A stretch of 64,000 nucleotides of DNA, from assembly GCF_017873955.1 (NCBI RefSeq), contig NZ_JAGGKS010000001.1, positions 310,001 through 374,000 on the forward strand, in the 5' to 3' direction. This stretch comes from Sedimentibacter acidaminivorans (GTDB lineage: Bacteria; Bacillota; Clostridia; Tissierellales; Sedimentibacteraceae). The translations under genes were made by a program, and so were the position numbers. Below the pieces are notes generated by a model. It had not been told where the DNA came from. It saw only the letters and a list, made by a program, of their open reading frames with translations, and did not search any database. Shown in pieces: positions 8,327 to 15,614 of this stretch. Each line of letters opens with the position of its first letter. Within the stretch, counting starts at the first letter, position 1.

Positions 8327-8563
8327 CTAAATTTCTTCCTTGCCAAATGCCTGATCTGAAAATTTCTGAAAAAGATCAAACCTTTGTATAGCTATTCCAC
8401 GTTCAACATCTGCAAGCAAAACAAGTGTATCTCCTGGTTGAATATTAAATAATTCTCGTGCCTCCTTAGGAATAACAATTTGTCCTTTTGAACCAACCTT
8501 AACAGAACTCATATATTTTCCCTCTGGCTTTTCCTTCGTTTTGTCTACATTGTTATCTTTCAT
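8327..8563 (-). CDS. AbrB/SpoVT-family regulator
   Basis: A 78-residue protein with a swapped-hairpin DNA-binding domain (residues about 20-62: VKVGSKGQIVIPKEARELF, then GDTLVLLAD). The family binds DNA as a dimer or tetramer and controls its own operon. GGGAG precedes the ATG. A perfect palindrome upstream (8601-8617) is the likely operator, and the glycosyltransferase follows on the same transcript. It could be read as a MazE-type antitoxin, but no toxin gene is adjacent. Confidence 0.85.
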   Translation of the reverse strand: MKDNNVDKTKEKPEGKYMSSVKVGSKGQIVIPKEARELFNIQPGDTLVLLADVERGIAIQRFDLFQKFSDQAFGKEEI

Positions 8564-8600
8564 TTCTTAATCTCCCATTCAATCTATTTCTGTTTTTTAC

Positions 8601-8617
8601 TACAAGTATTACTTGTA
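8601..8617. promoter_or_regulatory. Operator of the AbrB-type gene
   Basis: TACAAGTA-T-TACTTGTA is a perfect 8-bp inverted repeat around one base, 38 bp before the AbrB-type start. A related half-site (TACAAG on the minus strand) lies about 20 bp further upstream with a TATGAT-like -10 between them. It probably binds the AbrB-type protein for autoregulation. Confidence 0.6.
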
Positions 8618-8693
8618 ATACAAATCATACCTCTTGTATTGATAATACTCTACAAATATTTAACTGTCAACAAATATATAAAATAAAATAAAA

Positions 8694-8728
8694 AAAGGTG
8701 CTTTCTTATGATATTTGAAAGCACCTTT
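8694..8728 (-). terminator. Terminator of AraC-type gene
   Basis: A 12-bp perfect stem (8694-8705 with 8717-8728) is followed on the minus strand by TTTTTT and more T-rich sequence. It ends the AraC-type transcript before the AbrB promoter. Confidence 0.85.
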
Positions 8729-8756
8729 GATATGTGTTCCCTTAAATTTATAAAGA

Positions 8757-9617
8757 TTATTTCTTTCTTGTTATAGGCAACCATACCTCACATTTGTAAT
8801 CCGGTGATTGCTGATCTCCTTCAAAATAAACCTCTATGTCAGGAGCATTTGCATATTCATAACCTGATGTTGGTAGCCATTCTGTTACTATACGTTTTTG
8901 CAATACCTGTATGGCGGAAGGCATAGCACCGATGCATTCAAAAACTGCCCAAGTACATTCAGGTACAGTATATTCTGTCAACTCTTCAGGTGTATCCTTG
9001 TCGGTGGCTGCTGCAATGTAATAATCAAAATCCTTACCGTTCATGCAGGTGCTTACTCCTAACAATCCAAACGGTTCCTTGTCAATCAGATTGAGTATTG
9101 TTGGAACAACCCCACTTTGTATAGTCTTTTGCCAGAACAATGGTACTGCTGCAAAACATTCATCAACATTCATACTGTAGTGCTCTTTCACTCCAACAAT
9201 CTTAAATGCTTCCTTTGTTACAATTTTGTAATTCATCTCACTATCTCCTTTAATTGCTATTTTGAAGCTGATGTGAGGATATGCCTTTAGTGATACTCCC
9301 TGTTTTCTTGCTGCAGTCGGAGAAATACCGTGGATATTGTGAAAAGCTCTATTAAAAGCTGTAGGTGAGTCATATCCATATTTAAGGGCTATATCAATAA
9401 TCTTCTCTCTTCCAGTTTGCAAATCGAAAGCTGCCATTGTCAGCCTTCTTCGTCTTATATATTCAGAAAGTGAAACATCTGCAATATAAGAAAACATCCT
9501 TATAAAATGAAATGTTGAACAACACGCAATCTGTGCCAATTTATCATAACTGATCTCTTTGTCAAGGTTTTCTTCAATATAATCCACTGCTTCATTTAAT
9601 CTGGATATCCATTCCAT
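8757..9617 (-). CDS. AraC-family regulator with GyrI-like effector domain
   Basis: A 286-residue regulator. Residues about 1-100 form the two AraC helix-turn-helices (YDKLAQIACCSTFHFIRMF, then IIDIALKYGYDSPTAFNRAF and HGISPTAARK). Residues about 125-285 are a GyrI-like/BmrR-type ligand-binding domain (FKIVGVKEH, PECTWAVFECIGAMP, PDIEVYFEGD), which binds small hydrophobic or cationic drugs. The open frame reaches 9656, but GGAG nine bases before the ATG at 9617 and the family start MEWISRLNEAVDYIEENL fix the start at 9617. It stands alone between two terminators, and its target is unknown. Confidence 0.88.
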   Translation of the reverse strand: MEWISRLNEAVDYIEENLDKEISYDKLAQIACCSTFHFIRMFSYIADVSLSEYIRRRRLTMAAFDLQTGREKIIDIALKYGYDSPTAFNRAFHNIHGISPTAARKQGVSLKAYPHISFKIAIKGDSEMNYKIVTKEAFKIVGVKEHYSMNVDECFAAVPLFWQKTIQSGVVPTILNLIDKEPFGLLGVSTCMNGKDFDYYIAAATDKDTPEELTEYTVPECTWAVFECIGAMPSAIQVLQKRIVTEWLPTSGYEYANAPDIEVYFEGDQQSPDYKCEVWLPITRKK

Positions 9618-9731
9618 CACATCATCTCCTTCAATTAAATCATATAGTAATTTCACATTAAAATCCTCTCAATTTTTGCACTAATTTGAGAGTTTTAAAA
9701 CTAAATAGCACATGGTGAAGTTTCTTATGTC

Positions 9732-9851
9732 TTAAATGTCTATAATTTGAGGGATTTTCTCTTTTGTAATGACGCCTCCACAGAAGCGCATTGTCATAGT
9801 GCCATCGGGTCTATACCATTCCCTATAACCTTCAGGTTGACTATTCATCAT
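9732..9851 (-). CDS. Possible 39-aa gene remnant
   Basis: The 9618-9918 gap contains a minus-strand frame of 39 codons (9851-9732) with protein-like composition: GYREWYRPDGTMTMRFCGG, then VITKEKIP. The open frame extends further upstream (ANGTTPWSKGK) without a good ribosome site. It looks like the C-terminal scrap of a longer gene rather than a working small protein. The family is not recognised. Confidence 0.3.
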   Translation of the reverse strand: MMNSQPEGYREWYRPDGTMTMRFCGGVITKEKIPQIIDI

Positions 9852-9918
9852 CTTACCTTTTGACCATGGAGTAGTCCCATTAGCATGGTATTTTTACTAC
9901 TATATCACGTGCGGTTTA

Positions 9919-10326
9919 TTATTTTTGCTCTATTTCTGTAACACATTCGCTTTTAATCTTTCCTACCAGAAACTGCAAGGCATCAACAACATGCGGTCTG
10001 ATGTCACCACCTATAAGCACATACATTATGTCATCACCCAGTTTAAGATACCCTTCATTTAACCAAACTCTGACATGAAAAATTCCGTCCATCTTATAGG
10101 TTTCTTCAATAAATACATCAACCTTTGAGGCATCATATACAAATTCCATTCCTTTTACCAATGAACCATCGTCAATACCCTGTCGAACCTTTGCTTTAGG
10201 TGATTGACGCACAACGCCATTATGAACCAAGAACATCCCTTCCTGCAAAGATACTGGGTCATTTTTAGCCTCTTTTAACCATTCATCAATAGAGGGTGAT
10301 TGCTTTTTTAAATTTTCATAATTCAT
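9919..10326 (-). CDS. MoaE-like molybdopterin synthase large-subunit family protein
   Basis: A 135-residue protein resembling the short clostridial branch of MoaE (SIDEWLKEAKNDP, MFLVHNGVVRQSPKAKVR, VRVWLNEGYLKLGDDIMYVLIGGDIRPHVVDALQFLVGKIK). Classical MoaE carries out sulfur transfer in molybdopterin synthesis together with a MoaD protein. No other pterin gene is adjacent, and the only MoaD-like gene in the window is the broken one at 2952. Its true role may differ from MoaE. AAGGAG precedes the ATG by nine bases. Confidence 0.7.
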   Translation of the reverse strand: MNYENLKKQSPSIDEWLKEAKNDPVSLQEGMFLVHNGVVRQSPKAKVRQGIDDGSLVKGMEFVYDASKVDVFIEETYKMDGIFHVRVWLNEGYLKLGDDIMYVLIGGDIRPHVVDALQFLVGKIKSECVTEIEQK

Positions 10327-10370
10327 CCTACAGTTCTCCTTATAATAATAATTTGAAAATAATAACTAAA

Positions 10371-10386
10371 TAGTACAAAAATACTA
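10371..10386. promoter_or_regulatory. Dyad upstream of MoaE-like gene
   Basis: TAGTA-N6-TACTA lies about 45 bp before the MoaE-like start, in AT-rich sequence of promoter character. It may be an operator. Symmetry is the only evidence. Confidence 0.35.
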
Positions 10387-10417
10387 TCATAATTTTACTC
10401 AATGGTCAACAATTGGT

Positions 10418-10538
10418 TTATCTTGAAGTCGGCAAACCAAAATTGCTAATTTCTTTATACACTTCAAACCCAACATTCTTCATAAAAGCAACCTCTCCTG
10501 AAAGCTTTTTACCTAGCAACCTTTGAAGCTGCTGGTCT
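10418..10538 (-). pseudogene. Unidentified C-terminal coding scrap
   Basis: Minus-strand frame with gene-like wording (LQRLLGKKLSGEVAFMKNVG, then FEVYKEISNFGLP) between a stop at 10539 and a stop at 10418. An inner ATG preceded by AGGAGAGG would give a 21-aa peptide. It is more likely the end of a deleted gene. The family is not recognised. Between it and 10630 nothing else was seen. Confidence 0.3.
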
Positions 10539-10629
10539 CAAATATAAAAAAATAGTTTGCAGATTTGTAGTAGTAAATAACAAATTTAAGAAAATTATGC
10601 CTTTTTAGGCTATCGCATAATAAAAAATT

Positions 10630-10656
10630 AAGTGACCGCAAAAAATCCGGTCACTT
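10630..10656 (-). terminator. Terminator of the 1525-aa SLH protein gene
   Basis: AAGTGACCG (10630-10638) pairs with CGGTCACTT (10648-10656), and the minus-strand continuation is AATTTTTTATT. It begins 20 bp after the stop codon. Confidence 0.85.
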
Positions 10657-10675
10657 TTGTTTATCTAAAAAAATT

Positions 10676-13600
10676 TTATTTTTCCATTAGATTATACAGC
10701 AACTGTGCCATCTGAGCACGTGTTGTAATTTCTCTAGGCAATAGATTACTATTGTTTCCACTTATAATATTTGCTTCAATTAAATAATTCATTGCTTTTT
10801 GTGCATATGTTGCAACATTGCCGCTATCGAAAAAATCTGATAAACCCTTTTCAGACACCACTTTTGGTAATTTTGCGGTCACTTCAAGTGTGTTATATAA
10901 CATTGCAAACATATCCTCCCTGGTTATTTCTTTTTCAGGTGCAAAAAAATTATTTCCAATACCTTCTGATATCCCCAATTTCTTTGCCGTTGCCAAATAA
11001 TCAGTATAATAAGTATTTCCAGCATCAGTAAAGTTATTTTTGAAACTTTCATACCCTTTTATTTCATATGTTTTCAACAACAATGTTATGAATTGACCTC
11101 TTGTAAGTGGTGCGTCAGGACTGAAATTACCATTTCCCGTGCCAGAAGTAAGATTACGAGCAGCTATGAAGGTTACAGCTCCTTGATACCATGCTTCTTC
11201 AGCTACATCGTTAAATCTTATTTTGTTGTACCCTATTGCATATGTTGAGAAATGGTTTGTGGTAAACACCACATTTCCCGTTTTGTCATCATAACGGCCA
11301 TTTGTTACTATTTCAAGTTCATTTTTGTCATTGATGTAGTATATAATGATAGCATTTATGTCCTCGCCTGCTTTCAGAGTATATGGTACCGATACTGTGA
11401 CATTTCCTCCAAACTTTGATACGTCCTTGCTTCCTTTTTTAACACTAAAATCATATAGTGCATGTTTTCCTATCTTTTCTCTAATTTCATCAGAGAATTT
11501 TGAAATATCAGCTTTTGCTATGGTGATTGTTACATCACCTGCAGCTGAATCAGATACCGTACCGATGGAAGCCTCATCAAATGTAATACTTCCAACACCG
11601 CTGGAAATAGTTAAGCTGTCAAGATTCCCAGATGAAATATCTTTAATGGAAATTTCAGGAATAATTGTTTCAATTACACTTGCTCCCTTGTCTCCACTAA
11701 TTTTAATATCTATTTGAGACTTTTCAGTTTTTAAAGATACTTCCTTTGACATTTTTATAGCTTCATTTATCTGTTCCTTTATTACTTTGCTTGTAGCCCT
11801 TCCCTTGTCATCCACAGTTGTAGCGACTGTTATGACCGCTGTGTTGCCTGTAACCGTAGTTTCTGTTTTAGCTGTTGGTACTGTATGAACTGATGACGAG
11901 CCGCCATCATCTTTGCTGCCGGAATCACCTACATATGTCCAATGAGCATATATTATAGTATCTTGTTTAAATACGGTTTCAGCCGTTATTTTTTCACTGC
12001 CGCTTGGTTTAGTAAACCAACCTTCAAATCTATAGTCTTTTCTGGCTAAAGCAGTTAAGTTAGCAAGCTTACCGCCATTTTCTGTAAATTTACTTGTAGA
12101 TGACATTGTGCCATAGTTTGTATTAAGTGTTATCTTATATTCCTGTGTAGGTTCTGATACATTCACGTATATTGCTGAAGCTGTAACAACACTCTTTAGC
12201 ATTCTAAACTTTGCTGTAGGATTTACTGAGTTTGTTCCACCTATGAAGCTTACTTCTGGTTCTACATTCCATTTTGAGAACTCTTTCCCTTCTGGGGCTG
12301 TGTTTGCTTCTATTGTGACTTGTGCTCCTTCTTCGTATTCACCTGTTCCTGTTCCAGCTACTACTGTTAATTTGTATTTCTTTGTAGGTTCTTCTTTGCT
12401 CCATTTTGCATAATAGGTTTTATCTCCACTGATGGTATAGGGGAATGTAGCTTTGTTATTGAACTCTGCATCAGAGTACCAACCACCAAAGTTGTATTCA
12501 GATTTTGTCGGCGTGTTTGGTTCTAAGATACTTTCACCTGTGGTATCACCCCAGAAATATATATCTTTTACATCTGTGCCACCATCTTCATCAAATATTA
12601 TACTGGTACTTGGTTTAGTGTAATCAGCATCCTTATTTAAAACCCCATTTGTTGAAATTCGAAGCAGACCGCCACTATATTTTACTCGCCATTCACTTTG
12701 ATATCCATCTGAATATTCATCGTCTATATAGGCCTTTCCTCCTTGTACTTCAATTCCACGAACAAAGCCCTTTGAATTAAAACTTCCGCTTTTTAGAACT
12801 AATTTATCTGCTGCTATTGAAAAGCCCTCAATATTAATAGTAGGTCCATCAATATTTAAACTACCATCATCGGACAATAGACCAATGGAATCTGTATTAT
12901 TTCCATAGCTACTGTTTACATTAAGTATTCCATTTCCGGTATAGTGAGAGCCAGAGATATTTCCCGCTAACTCCGTACCTCCACAATTATTAGTTCCTAA
13001 AATTTTCACATTATAGGCACTAATTTCATATTTACTAATAGTCATATTATTAAAAGTATATGTGGACAGATTGTTTGAATCTATCCATATAGCACTAGGA
13101 TTCTTGCCTGTCAGTGTAAAGTTTGCAGCTTTCTTTGCCGTTAAAATGGTTTTCCCTTCGCTTTCACTCACATCATAATATTCGGAACTATCATATATAC
13201 TGTTTATATTCACGGTTACATCGTTTAATATGGGCTTAGTAATAATACCTTCCTGTTGTGCCACTGAACCGGTTACTTCAAATGTACCGCTGTTATTTAC
13301 AGCCTTTCCCATTACATCTCCATCTATATATATCGTTCCGCCATTATTTGTAACAGTTGTATTGCTTTGGGTGCCTGCTTCATACCAAAAATCTCTGCTA
13401 GGGTCGCCTTCATTGTTTACTCCTGCTTTGGTAATAAATTTAGCACCTGTACTTACTGTTACGGTTAAGGTATCTCCATTATCTGTTAGAGCAGCGGAAT
13501 AATTGTTTCCTGTAGAATTATCCAAATATAAGCTTCCGCTTTGTATATCTAACTTGCTTCCATCGCCCCCATAAATACCCATGGGGAATTTACCACTATC

Positions 13601-15253
13601 AGCAGAAGCTGTAATAGATGGACCATTTATGGTGCAATTTTTGCCTTCTATATCAATACCCTTACCACCACCTGTTATAGTAAGATTTCCTGTACCAATT
13701 AAGCTTAAATCTTTTGTGGATAATAGACTATAATCAGCTTTAAGGCTGTTATCACCTATTAACTCTAATTCCATATCATATTCAGAGTTATAATTCACTC
13801 CGTTAAAAAGTGCTGCATCTACGCTGGCTCCCGCAAAAGCAAACATCTTAGTGCCAGAACTGATTATATGGGCATTATTAAAAATAATTTTGCCGTTATC
13901 AGGTCCTTTAACCGACAAAGAATTATTTGTTCCTGTTAAGGTTATGTTTCCCTCTTTTAAAGTTAACAGTTTATTTGGAGTATCCACAGTTCCGGTATAT
14001 TCCCATTTTGAACTTGAAATTTTATTTTTATTTAATTTTGAAATATCAATTTCTGTTTCATCACCTTTATATGCTGTTGAATTATCTTCATAAATAGCAA
14101 CAATTGTAACAGCTTCATTTGGCATTGTAAATTTAACTGTTAAGTCATCCTTTTCTGTGCCATCTACAAAAGTTACGCTTGGTGTAATTTCCCATTCCTT
14201 AAACATATATCCTGTGGCTGCATCATTGGCAGTAATTTTCACAGTCATACCTTGCACTGCCTTTTCATAATCGGATGTACCTTTTGTTATTGAAATGAGA
14301 TTAGAAAATAACGAAAGCCCATTTACAAAAACGGTACCTCCTGTCACAGTTTGTATGCCTGATACAGTACCTGTTACATTTACTTTACCGTTTTCAACGG
14401 TAAGATTACCTTTTGTATTACCGTTTACCGTAACATTTGTATCCGAACCCTTTACGTTTAGATTTCCATTAATTTTTCCATTATTGGAGCTTTCTCCTGT
14501 TGTTAAAGTGCCTCCCGTGATATTTACACCATTTCTTGTATAAATTGCATCACTATTATCACCGCCATATGCCTTGACGTTGCTGTCTGTAATATTAAGA
14601 GTATCAGAATATATGGAGCAATTTGAACTACTTTTTAATTTCACTTCGGAATTACCCGATATGGTAACACTGCCTATTGATGCACTGATACCTTGAAAAG
14701 ATACATTTGATGCAGTTTTAATAGCGGAACCTGTAATAACAATGTTTCCGTTTAAAGATTTCATACCACTAGATTTATTACTTATTTCTTCGAATGTAAC
14801 AATGCTGTTATTTATAGCTATATCATCCTTTGATTTCATACCACATGCAAGCTCCCCTGAAGTTTTTGTAGTGATATTGGCATCTTTAACCACAAGTTTG
14901 TTTGCATATATCGCATCACCGTTTGTAGCATTAACGGTAAGATTTCCTCTGATTATATTAAGTGTACCGTCTCCATAATGAATATAATTTGAACTTACAT
15001 TTTCACCCGCAACAAAATTTATTTCATCTTCACCATAAAACATTATCCTATCGCCCATATTACCTGACAATGTAAAAGTCTTTGTTGCTGCCACCCAGCT
15101 CCAACCACTGCCGTTTTGATCTTTTGTAGCATCAAGCGATGCATAAACTCCAATTTGTATCTGACTAATTCCACCAACCGCATATGCCTTTACAGGTGTT
15201 ATAGTCAAAACCATAGAAATTATCAAAAATATTGATATGATTTTTCTTTGCAT
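10676..15253 (-). CDS. Surface protein: beta-helix-like region, InlB-type repeats, three SLH domains
   Basis: A 1525-residue exported protein with a signal peptide of about 26 residues (cleaved near AYA). Residues about 30-880 are low-complexity Gly/Asn/Thr-rich strands of the kind seen in right-handed beta-helix or carbohydrate-binding surface proteins (repeated NGKINGNLNVKGS-like units). Residues about 885-1105 carry InlB/Listeria-Bacteroides repeats (GWYSDAEFNNKATFPYT, YYAKW; GWFTKPSGSEKITAETVF, IYAHW) around a YKLTVVAGTGTG unit. Three SLH domains at about 1340-1525 (FNDVAEEAWYQGAVTFIAAR, TRGQFITLL and two more) should anchor it to pyruvylated cell-wall polymer. It follows the DUF2442 gene by 17 bp, probably on one transcript. 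The ligand is unknown. Confidence 0.88.
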   Translation of the reverse strand: MQRKIISIFLIISMVLTITPVKAYAVGGISQIQIGVYASLDATKDQNGSGWSWVAATKTFTLSGNMGDRIMFYGEDEINFVAGENVSSNYIHYGDGTLNIIRGNLTVNATNGDAIYANKLVVKDANITTKTSGELACGMKSKDDIAINNSIVTFEEISNKSSGMKSLNGNIVITGSAIKTASNVSFQGISASIGSVTISGNSEVKLKSSSNCSIYSDTLNITDSNVKAYGGDNSDAIYTRNGVNITGGTLTTGESSNNGKINGNLNVKGSDTNVTVNGNTKGNLTVENGKVNVTGTVSGIQTVTGGTVFVNGLSLFSNLISITKGTSDYEKAVQGMTVKITANDAATGYMFKEWEITPSVTFVDGTEKDDLTVKFTMPNEAVTIVAIYEDNSTAYKGDETEIDISKLNKNKISSSKWEYTGTVDTPNKLLTLKEGNITLTGTNNSLSVKGPDNGKIIFNNAHIISSGTKMFAFAGASVDAALFNGVNYNSEYDMELELIGDNSLKADYSLLSTKDLSLIGTGNLTITGGGKGIDIEGKNCTINGPSITASADSGKFPMGIYGGDGSKLDIQSGSLYLDNSTGNNYSAALTDNGDTLTVTVSTGAKFITKAGVNNEGDPSRDFWYEAGTQSNTTVTNNGGTIYIDGDVMGKAVNNSGTFEVTGSVAQQEGIITKPILNDVTVNINSIYDSSEYYDVSESEGKTILTAKKAANFTLTGKNPSAIWIDSNNLSTYTFNNMTISKYEISAYNVKILGTNNCGGTELAGNISGSHYTGNGILNVNSSYGNNTDSIGLLSDDGSLNIDGPTINIEGFSIAADKLVLKSGSFNSKGFVRGIEVQGGKAYIDDEYSDGYQSEWRVKYSGGLLRISTNGVLNKDADYTKPSTSIIFDEDGGTDVKDIYFWGDTTGESILEPNTPTKSEYNFGGWYSDAEFNNKATFPYTISGDKTYYAKWSKEEPTKKYKLTVVAGTGTGEYEEGAQVTIEANTAPEGKEFSKWNVEPEVSFIGGTNSVNPTAKFRMLKSVVTASAIYVNVSEPTQEYKITLNTNYGTMSSTSKFTENGGKLANLTALARKDYRFEGWFTKPSGSEKITAETVFKQDTIIYAHWTYVGDSGSKDDGGSSSVHTVPTAKTETTVTGNTAVITVATTVDDKGRATSKVIKEQINEAIKMSKEVSLKTEKSQIDIKISGDKGASVIETIIPEISIKDISSGNLDSLTISSGVGSITFDEASIGTVSDSAAGDVTITIAKADISKFSDEIREKIGKHALYDFSVKKGSKDVSKFGGNVTVSVPYTLKAGEDINAIIIYYINDKNELEIVTNGRYDDKTGNVVFTTNHFSTYAIGYNKIRFNDVAEEAWYQGAVTFIAARNLTSGTGNGNFSPDAPLTRGQFITLLLKTYEIKGYESFKNNFTDAGNTYYTDYLATAKKLGISEGIGNNFFAPEKEITREDMFAMLYNTLEVTAKLPKVVSEKGLSDFFDSGNVATYAQKAMNYLIEANIISGNNSNLLPREITTRAQMAQLLYNLMEK

Positions 15254-15270
15254 TTACTTCCCCTCCTTTT

Positions 15271-15528
15271 TTAATATGATTCTCCTAATATCATTTGCAT
15301 TATCTCATTGTAGGCAAGTTCACCCACAGGTACTCCATTTTTGTACCAGTGGACAAATCCTCCATCTGTGTCCACTGACAGCCATATTGCAGAGTTTTCT
15401 AAAACACCAAAACGAAAGCCTTTAAATTTAGGCTTCATATCTAAAGTTACGCAATTCCCTGTATCAAAAGTAATTTTTAACACCCCGTCATCTAAAGGTT
15501 CCACCGATTCAATGGGCTGTCCTTTCAT
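15271..15528 (-). CDS. DUF2442-family small protein
   Basis: An 85-residue soluble protein matching the DUF2442 pattern (VEPLDDGVLKITFDTGNCVTLDM, FGVLENSAIWLSVDTDGGFVHWY). Members are often next to, or act like, small adaptor or antitoxin-type proteins, but no function is established. AAGGAGG lies shortly before the ATG. Its stop is 17 bp from the start of the large SLH protein gene, so the two probably share a transcript. Confidence 0.65.
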   Translation of the reverse strand: MKGQPIESVEPLDDGVLKITFDTGNCVTLDMKPKFKGFRFGVLENSAIWLSVDTDGGFVHWYKNGVPVGELAYNEIMQMILGESY

Positions 15529-15551
15529 ACTCCCACCTCCTTAAATTTTAT

Positions 15552-15598
15552 CAAATAAAAGCACCACTGTAGTAATTATACAGTGGTGCTTTTATTTG
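15552..15598. terminator. Bidirectional-looking terminator hairpin
   Basis: A perfect 20-bp stem (15552-15571 with 15579-15598) with a seven-base loop, A-rich on one side and T-rich on the other. It lies after the LuxR-type gene and before DUF2442. It likely ends the regulator transcript and makes the DUF2442-SLH pair depend on its own promoter or on readthrough. Confidence 0.8.
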
Positions 15599-15614
15599 GT
15601 AGTGTGACTATTTG

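Noticed and set aside
8327-8563. MazE-type antitoxin of a toxin-antitoxin pair
   Set aside because: The next gene is a glycosyltransferase and no small toxin gene is adjacent on either side.
11346-14978. Several plus-strand open frames of 60-120 codons inside the SLH gene
   Set aside because: Repetitive low-complexity codons of the large gene give open antisense frames rich in Pro, Phe, Ser and Thr, with no start signals.
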